DNA of 64,000 nucleotides. It comes from Eretmocerus hayati. Lineage: Eukaryota > Arthropoda > Insecta > Hymenoptera > Aphelinidae. The stretch spans positions 64,098,282 through 64,162,281 of the forward strand of contig CM056741.1 of assembly GCA_029851415.1 (NCBI GenBank), written 5' to 3'. This document shows positions 37,101 to 45,600 of this stretch, piece after piece (position 1 is the stretch's first letter; each line of letters begins with the position of its first letter). A program made the position numbers and the translations under genes. The notes beneath the pieces were generated by a model that ran no database searches, had not been told where the DNA came from, and saw only the letters and a program-made list of their open reading frames with translations.

Positions 37101-39853
37101 AATAATACAAGGAAATGGAAATGGTGATATAGATTGCATCAAGAAAATTCATTTTTTTGCGAGAGAATTATGTCATGGTGTGAAATTTACCTATTTCAGG
37201 AATTTTGAGATTTGGTGCAAAATTTTAATGTTCGGAGCCTAATCAAAATGAGTCATCAAGCGAAAATAAGCACACAATTTTTTTCAACTTACCACTAATT
37301 ATGATGAGTCAGAATACCATTACGGAGAATTACTTTATTCTCATGTTGTAGACAGACATAATGAGAATAGCTCCCAAGAACTTATAATGATCATAAAATC
37401 AGTCCAATACCCCATATCACTAATGATTATAAATGCTAAGCGTACAAACGCTACTAGATGCAATACCTTCCAAACTGAAAAGCAAACATCTTCTCCACGT
37501 CATTTTTATATTGATTTTGCAACGCACCCATGGGTGAGTGTTTCTATTGGTGAATTGACCTTTCCGAAAACACAGAGGTCATGATCATGAAATCGTTCAA
37601 TACCCGATTTCTTCTTCAACTTAAGCAACGGAGACTGGATACTCTACAACTTCCAGGTCAATGCGTGATATTACCCAGTCCAAAACGCCCCGATGACCTA
37701 ATTCAACAAATAGTATCATTTAGCAATTATCACTGAGATAGTACACTTCACGGATAAAACGAACCATTAAAGTATGAATGTCCCTGAAACTTTGAAGCAA
37801 CCACCTTGTTTAGTAGGTAAATCCTCATACGCCACTGAAGAAGCTCAGATATAGAAGGTAATATTTGTTTCCACGAATACGCCGTTCTCTCCCCAACCAA
37901 TAAAGAAAATTATTTCGAGATTTTATCAGGTGGTAAGTCTAGGGTTAGCAGTGAGCTAATGCAACCAATCCATAAAGAATCCCAAATTAGTTCTGCTTTG
38001 AATATCGGAAAAAACAGTACTAGATGATTTACAGTAGATAGGGACTTTTTCTTAGCTTACTTGACTTACAGAATAACAGCTCGAATGAGTATGTAAGAAT
38101 GACGTGGTGTACTCGATTGGAAATGGAAAAATTACCGAGTGGTTAGATTGGGAGATGAATTATCTAGCAGATTGCGAAGCCAAGTGAATTATGAGTGAGT
38201 CAATTTTTCTAAGTTGAGACTGGGCTGACTGATAGGAATTGAGTGATTCAAATTAGATTTAAATGTTGGCATCACAAACAACAACGACGGAAAAGATTTA
38301 CATCTAGGGGCCTTTTTCACGTGGAGAAGCAGATAAAGGTTTTAGAGGGTCGATTTTTAGCAAAATTTTCCTACTGCTTCAATTTCCTAAAAACTTGGAT
38401 CCAAGGATCGTACGGATCAACTGAGGTTTCTAGAAATGTAGCCGAGACATAGGGCTTCAAAACGAACACTCATAAAAGTGCACGAGCCGAAAGTCACGGC
38501 TAAGCTAATTTTATTCCTAAAAAGTGGACCGAATTGCGCCCCCGGTCCGAATTGCCCAATTCGACGGTTTATCATTTTTTTAACATGGGCTCATATGGTC
38601 AATGCTCAAGTTTTCTGCTGCACTTCGGAAACGCTTAAGCGTTATGGATTATAATTTTGGGTATCTTCTTTTGGCGCTAGAAAAAAATTATTCGCAGAAG
38701 TTCAACCGAATTCATGGCCCGGATATGAAACACTCTCCTGGTTAGTCCACTTTGATTCTGAACTACTCATATTTCTCTTTGATGATTGAATGATACTGTT
38801 CCCTGATACATCTGTGATACTACCCACTGACTCGTCGCTGATACTTCTCAGCCATCTATCATATTAGGTAAATCTATACTGATTTAATCAGGGAAAAGTC
38901 GTACCCGCAACTAATGATCGACGAACGAATCTCATTCACCGGTTAGCCATCAGGGGATTGGTTTCTTGTCGCGCATCCTCTAACACAATTTAAACCAACA
39001 TATAATGACCAATAGAAACACTCAACCCATTCTTGCGCGAGCTTGGCGATACTACCCCCGTCTCAGCAAAGTGTACTGGTTTTTCAGCGTGGACTCGGCC
39101 TCGGCCAGCCCACAGCAACCACAGCAGCCACCGCTGCCCAGCACGGAACACAGGCTTCAACTGCCCTCGACGAGGGACCAACCTCAGCAACTCCAACAGC
39201 AACAGGTAACGACGCAGCAGCAGGGCACATCCTCGTCGGGTTTAACAACCAGATCGTCGACTCCCTCGCCATCCCGGGCATCGGTGATGCATCACCACCA
39301 CTATCACCATCATCACCATCCGAAGCCACATCTACCGCCCAGCAATCGTGAGCTCCTAGAGAGGCTAATCCCGGTGCCGTCGAGTCTCACGTCATCTACC
39401 TCCACGTCTGGCCTACTGCTCTCGCCGAGTTCGGTAACGCCGTCGACGCCTTTGCTACCACCTCCACCATCGGTTCCAGCGTCGTCGGCCGTCCTGACCT
39501 CACCGACGACAACGACGCAGGGTCCGGGTAGCGAACCGCAGCCATCGTCGTCTACGTCAACCGTACCCACTATTGCGACGGCGACGACGACGACGGGACC
39601 AGCTCAACCTCCTAGCAGTCTGGGACCGTTGATTCTGCGTAAGCGTAGGAGTAAATCGCGCAACAAGGGTATAGCTCCGATGGCGCCGTTGGCATCGCAG
39701 CCGGTCAGCCCGACCGAGCCGACCGAGAGCACGCAAATGTTGCCCCAGGAACCGAGCGAACCCGGAACTAGCTCCGGGACCACCTCGTCGTCCCAGCAAC
39801 AGCAGCCGGAGCGAAGCAAGAGGCCAGCGCCAAGGCCCAGAGACTACCTGTGA
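3786..39853 (+). CDS. eag: Ether-a-go-go voltage-gated K+ channel (KCNH1/5 class), 5'-partial
   Basis: Join: 3786-4085, 6608-6861, 9102-9367, 11552-11837, 13663-14026, 21485-21600, 25006-25160, 25514-25585, 26729-27036, 27850-28340, 39088-39853. The exons total 3378 nt, divisible by three, giving 1125 residues plus TGA. Every junction has AG/GT borders and matching phase. EAG channels are tetrameric plasma-membrane K+ channels that set neuronal excitability. Visible here are S1-S6, the SVGFGN selectivity filter, C-linker, CNBHD, a basic calmodulin-binding region, a C-terminal coiled coil and a low-complexity tail. The N-terminal eag/PAS domain (roughly 200 residues in Drosophila) is absent and must lie upstream, since the first exon opens directly after an acceptor. 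Identity as eag rather than erg or elk rests on near-identity to Drosophila eag through the membrane core. The gene hosts MEAK7 in its fifth visible intron. Confidence 0.96.
4430..5578. repeat. Giant imperfect palindrome (foldback), ~1.15 kb
   Basis: The two arms are inverted copies. AAAAACTGATTCTCCAAAAA near 4430 pairs with the end near 5570, AACGCTACA near 4588 pairs with TGTAGCGTT near 5413, and GGTTCCCAGGCGCAA near 4892 pairs with a partner around 5120. The centre at about 4980-5055 is a tandem duplication. Confidence 0.75.
4983..5055 (+). repeat. Tandem duplication of a ~36-bp unit
   Basis: Two adjacent copies of AATACAGGTTTCTTGCCTCT followed by AGCAAAAGAACCTG sit at the centre of the surrounding palindrome. 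Confidence 0.85.
5582..6142. mobile_element. TTAA-flanked MITE (561 bp)
   Basis: TTAA followed by GGTAGTTGTACACCAA at the left is mirrored by TTGGTGTACAACTACC then TTAA at the right. A TTAA target duplication is typical of piggyBac and Kolobok elements. It lies inside the 4299-6264 element and abuts the palindrome. Confidence 0.8.
6608..6861 (+). CDS. eag: eag exon b: S3, S4 voltage sensor, S5
   Basis: Acceptor TCAACAG, donor TG|GTAAGT splitting a Trp codon (phase 2). It encodes residues 101-185: S3 ([15 protein letters not shown]), S4 with regularly spaced arginines ([19 protein letters not shown]) and S5 ([19 protein letters not shown]). An in-frame stop immediately after the donor confirms that splicing is needed. 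Confidence 0.95.
9102..9367 (+). CDS. eag: eag exon c: turret, pore helix, filter and start of S6
   Basis: It opens with G to complete the Trp codon, then YSIGRSDAD, and ends at GCC G|GTGGGT in phase 1. Residues 186-273 include two potential N-glycosylation sites in the turret (NVT, NAS), the selectivity filter SVGFGN and the first part of S6 (FTICMMIVA). The DNEK lysine codon AAG lies at 9334-9336, the position of a known Drosophila recoding site. Confidence 0.95.
9672..10560. mobile_element. Pogo/Tigger-like non-autonomous element
   Basis: It starts TA then CAGTAGAACCTCTCTTAGCG and ends with GTGGCCGCTAAGAGAGG...TTTTACTGTA, so TA flanks both ends. CAGTNNAACCTC termini are the hallmark of pogo/Tigger elements. 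GCGGCCACCTCCCTTAGCGG-type units are repeated several times near both ends. There is no transposase frame. Confidence 0.8.
11552..11837 (+). CDS. eag: eag exon d: end of S6 and C-linker
   Basis: Acceptor CATATAG, donor TTCAG|GTATGA. It covers residues 274-369: rest of S6 ([17 protein letters not shown]), the C-linker helices that couple the gate to the cytoplasmic ring, and the start of the CNBHD ([15 protein letters not shown]). Tyr TAC at 11761 and Asn AAT at 11818 are homologous to edited positions in Drosophila eag. Confidence 0.95.
13663..14026 (+). CDS. eag: eag exon e: cyclic-nucleotide-binding homology domain
   Basis: Acceptor GTTTTCAG, donor CATAGG|GTGAGT, phase 0 exit. Residues 369-490 form the bulk of the CNBHD beta roll ([26 protein letters not shown]). 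In this family the domain does not bind cyclic nucleotides; a C-terminal YNL strand occupies the pocket. That intrinsic-ligand motif is visible as TYNLRHR at the end of the exon. Confidence 0.95.
14359..14506. mobile_element. Short MITE (148 bp)
   Basis: CATAGAGATATTATAC and its reverse complement bound a small GC-richer core. The inverted match extends about 30 bp, through TAGAGGAG. Confidence 0.75.
14806..15000 (+). repeat. Fragment of the GGCACCAACCTT TIR family
   Basis: GGGGGCACCAACCTTGAGGG followed by CATCTTGTTTTGGTGAGATATG matches the outer TIR of the element at 55431-56730. The inner ATTGCCCATATAAGCCC also recurs at about 31765. The second TIR is not clear here. Confidence 0.55.
15294..15428. 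repeat. Palindromic repeat family copy 1
   Basis: It begins ATAGTAAATTTCGATACACG and ends with the inverse (CCCGTGGATCGAACTACATT). The family consists of inverted ends around TTTCGATACA/TGTATCGAA with a GC-rich core. This copy is degenerate. Confidence 0.65.
15492..15635. repeat. Palindromic repeat family copy 2
   Basis: Ends AATAGTACATTTCGATACAA and TGTATCGAATACTATTTTTT. The core contains a GGCCTGAGCC / GGCGAAGGCC inverted pair. It lies only 63 bp from copy 1, in the same intron. Confidence 0.75.
15881..16835. mobile_element. ~950-bp TIR element, copy A
   Basis: It carries AGTGATTCCGTCGAAAG at the left and CTTTCGGCGGAATCACT at the right. Its interior is almost the same as 55585-56556, including the shared GCGCACCACATGAACGTGTT region. 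Spurious frames found in both copies come from the shared repeat sequence and are not genes. Confidence 0.8.
16836..19134. other. eag intron, AT-rich; partial DNA-transposon-like repeats
   Basis: No gene is seen. At 18197 the sequence CAGTTGTCCCACGTTATACG, followed by several GAACCGCG / GAACCACGT motifs up to about 18740, resembles the end of a Tigger-like element, but the matching right end is not found. Confidence 0.4.
19135..20463 (-). CDS. MEAK7: TLDc-domain protein MEAK7 (mTOR-associated), nested antisense in eag
   Basis: A single 442-codon exon. In mammals MEAK7 is a lysosome-associated protein that promotes mTOR/S6K signalling. The N-terminus MGHGSSS fits an N-myristoylation signal, like the mammalian MGNSRSR start. 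The TLDc domain spans about residues 228-401 and shows family blocks such as [53 protein letters not shown] and [14 protein letters not shown]. The tail keeps the MEAK7-specific S-I-L-D-x-D-P and HSEGLRE. The length is close to the human protein (about 456). An AG directly abuts the ATG, so a short 5'-UTR intron is likely. The gene lies wholly inside eag intron 14027-21484 on the other strand. Confidence 0.93.
   Translation of the reverse strand: MGHGSSSRSASSNILSSEEIVLVENLFKSMSRSSGSIKREDIFKHWSVHLDDALLQFVVRYLCHEPGKRVSAVNGESFGRLYAYTVRGSPDERTNLIFTGFSEEEQKYEIPTANFLQYLQATINSYLTLQKNCANSHFLSWSSIGCTVNKRRINMRSRTLCEELVQYGEVLTFDQVEVWFRQAATFKDIQSHVFQCLFLISQKKGDKNISTRINELNLLPLCKGLENIPHFPSILGLGDVLFLNLSLPHALRNEWRFLFSSQVHGESFSTMLGRITLQGATILILQDNDDHVFGGFASDNWTLSPNFAGNQSCFLFQLEPRILTFPATGYNTHYQYLNMHQQTMPNGLLMGGQLSYPGLWLDCEYGSGKSSISCTTFQNYIQLSGKENFKVKHCEVWGVGPVPEPDEEEREARSILDQDPTSKVLLELSGKKMHSEGLREKK
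20464..20539 (-). other. MEAK7: Likely 5'-UTR intron of MEAK7
   Basis: On the minus strand the ATG at 20463 is immediately preceded by TATTCTAG, a good acceptor with a pyrimidine-poor tract. CAAG|GTTTGT at 20540/20539 would be the donor, giving a 76-nt intron. This is inference from consensus only. If it is right, the gene is not a processed retrocopy despite its uninterrupted reading frame. Confidence 0.45.
21485..21600 (+). CDS. eag: eag exon f: post-CNBHD basic helix
   Basis: Acceptor TTCTTAG, donor TCAAG|GTAAGA. The 38 complete codons begin [20 protein letters not shown] and end at HLVRKIFS. This highly basic stretch matches the calmodulin-binding part of EAG C-termini. The fourth lysine codon AAA at 21497-21499 (LIFRK) aligns with the Drosophila K699 editing position. 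The codon split across to exon g reads Arg (AGG) where my recollection of Drosophila is Lys. Confidence 0.93.
23016..23155. repeat. Palindromic repeat family copy 3
   Basis: AATAGTAGATTTCGATACAA at the left and TGTCGAATACTATTTTTT at the right, with a strongly GC-rich core. It belongs with the copies at 15294, 15492 and 28688 and lies in eag intron 21601-25005. Confidence 0.75.
25006..25160 (+). CDS. eag: eag exon g: basic/acidic linker
   Basis: Acceptor TTTCATCAG, donor CTAG|GTGAGT. It starts with [14 protein letters not shown], continuing the FSKFRR and DVEKGDGE motifs of insect EAG, then a poorly conserved Ser/Thr/Glu-rich stretch ending KWGRLL. The phases in (2) and out (1) match both neighbours, and the FRR continuation and VEKGDG identity support the assignment. 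Confidence 0.9.
25514..25585 (+). CDS. eag: eag micro-exon h: basic NLS-like segment
   Basis: A 72-nt exon, acceptor ATTCTAG and donor AAAA|GTATGT, phase 1 in and out. It encodes [19 protein letters not shown] followed by VSDTK. The paired basic clusters KKR and RRK resemble a bipartite nuclear localisation signal, and such a signal has been reported in Drosophila EAG. The phases fit both flanking exons exactly. Its small size and symmetric phase mean it could be skipped without a frameshift. Confidence 0.85.
26729..27036 (+). CDS. eag: eag exon i: Gly-rich linker and start of coiled coil
   Basis: Acceptor GACACAG, donor CTCGAG|GTGAAC. It begins in a Ser/Asp/Gly-rich run containing seven consecutive glycines, then a conserved-looking block ([15 protein letters not shown]) and ends with [10 protein letters not shown]. 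That last part matches the stretch before the tetramerising coiled coil (Drosophila IATVLDMKVDVRLELQ). Read without splicing, the frame stops just after the donor. Confidence 0.9.
27850..28340 (+). CDS. eag: eag exon j: tetramerisation coiled coil and polyQ tail
   Basis: Acceptor ACTCACCAG, donor CGAGAG|GTAAGT. It starts [20 protein letters not shown], the C-terminal assembly coiled coil of EAG channels, then becomes low complexity: Pro/Ser/Thr-rich with His pairs, 11 consecutive glutamines (CAG then CAA codons, about 28090-28122) and Ser/Gly-rich sequence. The mixed CAG/CAA codons argue against a recent pure-repeat expansion. Confidence 0.93.
28688..28832. repeat. Palindromic repeat family copy 4
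   Basis: Inverse-orientation copy: AAAATAACATCCGACACAAA at the left and TTGTATCCAAATCTACTATT at the right. It is diverged, in the 10.7-kb last eag intron. Confidence 0.6.
31614..31946. mobile_element. TIR element (333 bp) with ~130-bp arms
   Basis: Inverted arms begin ACAAGGGCGGGACCAGACCT / ACAAGGGGAGGACCTGACCT and run through CACCAATC, TTTACAGTTTTGT and AGAGTAACTCCGTCAAATGG. The unpaired core is only about 80 bp. It shares its interior motif with the larger 55431-56730 element, so the two are probably related. Confidence 0.8.
32783..33169. mobile_element. TTAA-flanked TIR element (387 bp)
   Basis: TTAA plus GGCGATGCGGTCACCGTGCA at the left and the exact reverse complement plus TTAA at the right. 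A second inner inverted repeat (GTTCACAGAAATCTC... GAGATTTCTGTGAAC) sits at about 32818-32950. The TTAA duplication suggests piggyBac/Kolobok-type mobilisation. Confidence 0.85.
33182..34366. mobile_element. TIR element (~1.19 kb) with ~300-bp arms
   Basis: Both ends read AGACGTCTTG inward, followed by GATC-AAACTGTG, CAAATTTGTG and AAAGTGCG. The inverted match continues to the CTCGAG / GAGCCAGAAC block at about 33430-33465 and 34085-34125. It begins 13 bp after the preceding TTAA element. No transposase frame. Confidence 0.75.
34367..39087 (+). other. eag: Rest of last eag intron, nothing recognisable
   Basis: AT-rich sequence without a convincing gene. Short open frames here have no domain signature. 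A fragment near 38580 (TAACATGGGCTCATATGGTC) recalls the interior of the 31614 family. Confidence 0.5.
39088..39853 (+). CDS. eag: eag terminal coding exon k
   Basis: Acceptor GTTTTTCAG, single C completing the AG|C serine codon, stop TGA at 39851. It is rich in Pro, Ser, Thr and Gln with a histidine run ([11 protein letters not shown]) near 39285. The block [17 protein letters not shown] matches the C-terminal LGPLMLKKRRSKSRK of Drosophila EAG, and this anchors the exon to eag despite the 10.7-kb intron before it. It is much more GC-rich than its flanks, as expected for coding sequence. Confidence 0.93.
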
Positions 39854-40286
39854 GAGTTACTGAGCCGCGCCCAGGGCGCGATTTTAATGGCCCAGTTTGT
39901 CTCGTCTCCATTAATCTCAAGGCTAGTGCATCGGGTAGCCAGCAGTTGGACGCCCAGCCCCGTCGGATTATTAATATATTGCTCGCAGCAGCAGCAGAAT
40001 TTCTGCAGCGGCTATATCGCCTTGTGATTTTTCAATTAGCTCGTGTAATATCTGCACGCCCGCATCGACTGTACTACCTTATTAACTTGTAATTATTATA
40101 ATTATAACTAATTGATAAAGTCTTAGAGCCGAGGACGCGCATGACGCAGGCATCCGATGATGATGTAGCTTGTAATTATACACGCGTTACAATCACACGA
40201 AACATTCCACGTTTTCACACGCCTATAAAACTTATATTATTACATAACTTACATCCAAAAACATGTAACTACAAATTTACATACGG

Positions 40287-40292
40287 ATTAAA
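40287..40292 (+). terminator. eag: Possible eag polyadenylation signal (ATTAAA)
   Basis: An ATTAAA hexamer lies 434 nt after the eag stop in AT-rich 3' sequence. ATTAAA is the commonest variant poly(A) signal. There is no transcript evidence, and a longer 3' UTR is possible because neuronal channel genes often have one. Confidence 0.25.
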
Positions 40293-41915
40293 AATATATA
40301 TATTCATATATTTACTCCCGTGCGTATCAGTCATGATGAACATATACGATTAGTCAAACACGCATTCACCTCGTGCTCGCATATACAAAATATATACCTG
40401 AGCAGCTCTTTGCCGGCGTATTGGCAACCTACTGAGCCTTTTTCCTACTTGATAATGCTGACATTTGCGGATTGTATCACTGTTAGATCTTCGCTATCTC
40501 ATCTAGAACCATCAAGGGTAGGCTAACGGGTTATGTCAATCAGTATTTCCATATATTTGCAAGCTTTGGAGAGCATATTCTGATATTTCACTTTTCAAAA
40601 TTGTATCGCGGTATAATACTTACAGTCAGTCCGAAATGCTTTGTTTGATCGACCTGGCGTGGTTTCAACAATATCCATTTTTCGAAAGACTGCAATTACT
40701 CTACAAAACTTTTGAGTAATTTAGAGCAATTTTCCATAGAATTTTCCACTATTTGAGCCTCGTTACATCTCAAAACTCATGATATTTTCTGAAGAACTTA
40801 GAAAACTGCAATCGTGCGCGACCGCGAAATTCCTATGACGCAATGGCGATAACTCAAAATTAGTGTTTTCCAAATTTTTTGAAATATGTGAGTTCTAAAA
40901 GAGACATAGCTCAAATGATCAAAAATATTTTAGAGAACTGCAATGCTTGTACTCATAAGTTCTAATAAGTGTTTGCAATTACTTGAAAATTGGAAATTTT
41001 ATCGACCTTACCAAGTCGATAAAACAGAATAGCGTAGCCTATCTTATCAAATCGATTTTGTTTAAAAAACTGATGTTATCTCACTGAATTGATATATTGA
41101 CATTCCAATTTCCTTTTCAATCATTCAAAGTTCCATGAAATCGAGTCAAAAGGAATCTCGATGAATCGACTACGACTTTTAAAAAGTAGTCAACTTTTAA
41201 TACAAAGAGTTTATCCACACATTATTGACACCTTACATCGAAGCGAACAAATTTGTCTGATCTTGCATCACTTTTATTTCTCCAACTCTATTTCAGTTCA
41301 GAAATTAATCCCAGAAAACACTGTACTGCACCATCTCGATGTAAATTTCTAGAGTATGAAATTGAATTACTAATTCCCATCTCGTTAGCCTACCTGGATG
41401 ACTTCCATTCTTTATCTTCGAGCTCTCATAATCTTGCATTGTAAGAATTTTTCTGGAGAACCTTACTTTCATCTCATAGTCATGGAGATATCACAAATCA
41501 ACATCGGCAGTTCGCTTTACTGCATATGCGTATGATTAATTGAGGATTGAGCGATGTAATGCAACGTTTTTTCTAGAATTTTTCTTACACATGCGTGGAA
41601 GACTCAACACTGCAAATTTCAAACCAAATGTAAATTCCGTCAGAGGAAATTATTTTCCTCTCGTTGGTCTTCTTCTCCACGATGCCCAGCAAATAAAAAT
41701 GGACAATCCAATGGTTGGATAGTATTTGCATTTCAGTCAATCATCAATTGGAGTGACATCTCAAATCCAACATTGCAGATTATTCTGAGCGAATCAAAAT
41801 GGCAGATTTTTCACATACCAAAACTGCAATTTGAAAGCATTTCCAGCGATGTCTGGAAATGCACGCATACTTACATTCACACGTCGTGAGATAATAGACA
41901 CGTATCTGTTACATC
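40293..41915. other. Intergenic, eag 3' side to BEN element
   Basis: AT-rich, with no gene or clear inverted-repeat element. eag 3' UTR may extend into its left part. Confidence 0.4.
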
Positions 41916-42480
41916 ATCCCGTGAAAAAGTGTTTGGTACATGATCACGCATGACCGTGTACCGCTCGTGGTACATGATCACGCATGACGGCGTACCGAAA
42001 ATGGCGGTACGTCGTCATGCATGAATTATGCATGACCATGCATGAACTATGCATGACCATGCATTGTATAAACTAGTGAACATACCGTCAATTATTTGCT
42101 ACTCCGGTGATCACAAAATGATCTTGGGTTGTGAATCAATCCAAAAATTTCTTCACTCTCTTTCTTTTATTTTATGTCTTAATATAACTTCAGCTCGAGC
42201 TTCAGCTAGACTATTATAATGAATTGTCAATACTTAGAGAATAAGATATACATATGAATGATACAACAAGAACGATAATATTAATAGGAAATCAATAACG
42301 TGATAGGAATTTGGGTAGAGCTCCACCCGTGATAAAAAATTAACTTGATAATTTGTGAAAGAAAATTTGTGATACAATCATCACTATGAAATCCATGGTG
42401 TGATTATACTGTGATTATACACAACACTTTGCCTTCATTGATCTCAAATTTTCTTTACTATGGCGTAAGGAAGCAGAGTC
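41916..42480 (+). repeat. Left terminal inverted repeat of BEN element
   Basis: It contains two imperfect hairpin units beginning GGTACATGATCACGCATGA (about 41937 and 41970), a third unit with GGTACGTCGTCATGCATGA, and an array of ATGCATGACC / ATGCATGAAC palindromes to about 42065. A TATAAA follows at 42067. The innermost match to the right arm is the block around TATGGCGTAAGGAAGCAGAG. Confidence 0.88.
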
Positions 42481-42674
42481 CGATAAGCACTGAGTAAACA
42501 TTGGTGTACATACAGTAACAAATTACCACTCAAGTAATGAGGCCTTGTTTGTCAGAGTAGTCAAAGTAATATCCATTCTTCAGAATGAAGAAAATACTAT
42601 TTCAGACATTTTTTTGAATGATTTAGAATAAAAGCCGTCTTACTGGTGAATTAAAATTGATCATTTGAGTAGAT

Positions 42675-45600
42675 TCAAGGAATTTCGTACTTGAAAGGTT
42701 TGCCCCACTTTTGCTCTGCGTAGTAGGCAACTCTGATATCCGTCACATTTTGTGACATCCCTCTTCTTATGTTTGAGTCACTCATTTTTGGCCAGTTCTT
42801 GATTTCCTCTGCCTTTCTTTTTGTAAACGCTGTTATCAATAAAAGTAGTATCAATAGAATAGTTGAAATCAAACGAGTTACTCCATCAAAATTTTGAGTC
42901 ATAAACAGATGACTCTGTACATACCTATAATTTCTTGCACCGCTGGACCATACAAAACTCCTGCCTTGAAACTATCTGGGGCTTCAATCTGTCTAGTCTG
43001 TCTCAATTGGCATTGTTCGCACAAGCTTGGTACTTCGCATTGATGAGGTCTCCTGGCATTTTTTTGTGAAAAGTTACAGTGCAAAATTGCGTCTAGTGTG
43101 AAGACACCTCTCATCAGCTTCCTGCAGCACTGACGAGGGTTAGTCGAGCTCAAAGCGTAATCGACTGTACTTTCTTTGCAGAAAATTCCATTTCCAAGTT
43201 CGCTCATCTGAAAATATGAAACATTCGGGATAAACTCCTAAATATGCCAAATTTTTCACCATGAAACATTCACTTGAATGAGAGACTTCGGATACAATAG
43301 CAAAAAAATACAGATTTGAAAACTTTTCAAATCTTCAGATCCTCTGGTTCCTCTCGAAAATGATCGATTGCATAAAATTACCACATTCCAACAAAAGTGG
43401 CGTAAAAATTAAACCGGAGTGTGGATACACGGATATGATGCTTAAGGGAAATTATGATGAAAAAGTTCAGAATCAACTCGTATAAACTATTTCGATTTTG
43501 TTGGCTCATAATCCCTGAGCCATGACCCTAAGTGAACTGTCGTTTTGTCAGCTCAAAAATTTGAGTGACACATTAAAACACGCCTCAGGGAATTTCGCAC
43601 TGACCGTGTCAGACAGATTTACCTTTGATCCTTCGCAATTTTCTCCAAACAGCTGCTCGTGCACAATTGGAGCATAACCAGTTGGGAGTTGGGTTTCAAG
43701 TTGAGATCTATTTTGATTATTTGAAACTTCCTGAGTTTGAGTTCTTGTAGATCTGTTTCTAGTTCTAATTCCATCATCTTCGTTTCTTAAGACTCCTGGA
43801 GATTCTGCAATGAGCAAAACGTCCGATTGAATTGATGGATATAATAACTTGTGATAAATCTCAGAAAGTTGAGAGAAAGCAATACGAAGACGAAATATTT
43901 AGTGTCCTCGTGGGGCGACATTACCTTTGAACTGATTCGGGCTTATAGCTCATAAATCAATATTAAAACGAGCATTAATTTGTGAAAGAGGATGGAGATC
44001 GTTGCAAAAATTTGTATTATTAAAATTCGGTCCTGAACAATATTTGGATTTCCTTCAGAGATCTGAGCACTGTAGATTCACAATGTTCTCCTAACGCTTT
44101 GAATGTTTTGAACATAACTACCAACTTAATGGAAGTTTGCAAATTGAAAACTTCCATCTACCTCACGTCGCCACATCTCAAAAACTAATACAAATCAGAC
44201 TCGAGAGTTGTCAGAGGAATCCATCACTATATGGTCATTTCTTATGCACTGTTTCTAAATAATTTCATGGGGAATAGTCCGGTCGTTACTCCGCAGAGAC
44301 ATATGAAATCATATTGCTTGAGCAAAGATTTGTTGAATGAAGCTCACCTTGATAATTTAGCTCCTGAGTCATTAATTCATCTTCATCGGGGTCTGAGGAT
44401 ATACTATTCTCATGAAATGAGTTCCTCTTTCGGACCCTCTCATCGGGTTTAGTATTGTTGTTGATTCTGCTTGACCTTCTCAGGATAACTGATGAGCCTG
44501 AAAGTCATCAAAGTATCATAAGCATGATCCCAGCAAATTTTGACTAACCACAGATCGACTTATTGTCGGACATTTAAACTCATTTCCGATCTTCTGTTAA
44601 TCTTAGAAATTGAAGGATTAAACTTGGTATCTCTGTATTTAAATATCTTTCAAATCAATAGCTGGTAATGAGATGATGTATGCCACGAGTACATGAAAAA
44701 GATCAACCTACCCAGTCAATCCACATTAGTTTTGGTTTAGAAGCAGAATTTTCTGAAGATTTCAGTATGTCAGAAAAAGTTCACAAGTTGAGCCTGTGTT
44801 TTATTATCTCATGACCTCATCACTTCTCTCAATTCGATCGAAGTGAGGGATTTTCGAGCGTATACATCAAACCGTTATAGAGCTTCTTTGAATCTTACCT
44901 GATTGATTTTTCTCGACGTTATCCTGACTGTGACAAGATGAAGTGTTTGCCTCATTTCTGATTCTTTTCGAAGCAGGACCATCATTTCTCTTGGCAGAAG
45001 AATTATAGCCTTTACGTTTCAAATTAGCTTGGTTCTTATTTTTGGCAGGACTGGGTTGATCAGAGTCAGGATCACATTCAAAATTCATCACATTGGTGGA
45101 ATAGCTATCAAGCTCATCATTATCATAAGAATCTTCTTCTGCATGACGGGTGTCCTGCAATGACGCTATTTGCCGCTGGATAGCTTGTTCAGCTCTCTGT
45201 GTTTCTAGCTCAATCTACAAGAAATCAAGAGAAAAATATGACACTACTTGTAGAATACCATAAATTTCACTTGGAGGGTGAATAATTCGATTGAAAAACG
45301 CACGAGAAAGAACACCACAATTCCTCAAAAAGTCATTTAGATTACCACTGGACATAATTTGATATTGGGCTACTCGACTTCTAGAATTGATTGCTACAAA
45401 TTTTTGAAAAATTCATTCCCCTTTTAGCGTGGAGGAGGTTTTACATCAATCTGAGAGTTCATCTTTGAAAATATCTTACCTGTTCAATGGCACTGTATTG
45501 TACATCTTTACCTCGATTACATACTTGTCTAGGTACTTTTGATGGTTTAATCAATTTTCCCGTCAAACCCTTCTTCTCTGGAGTATTTTGAGACACTTTT

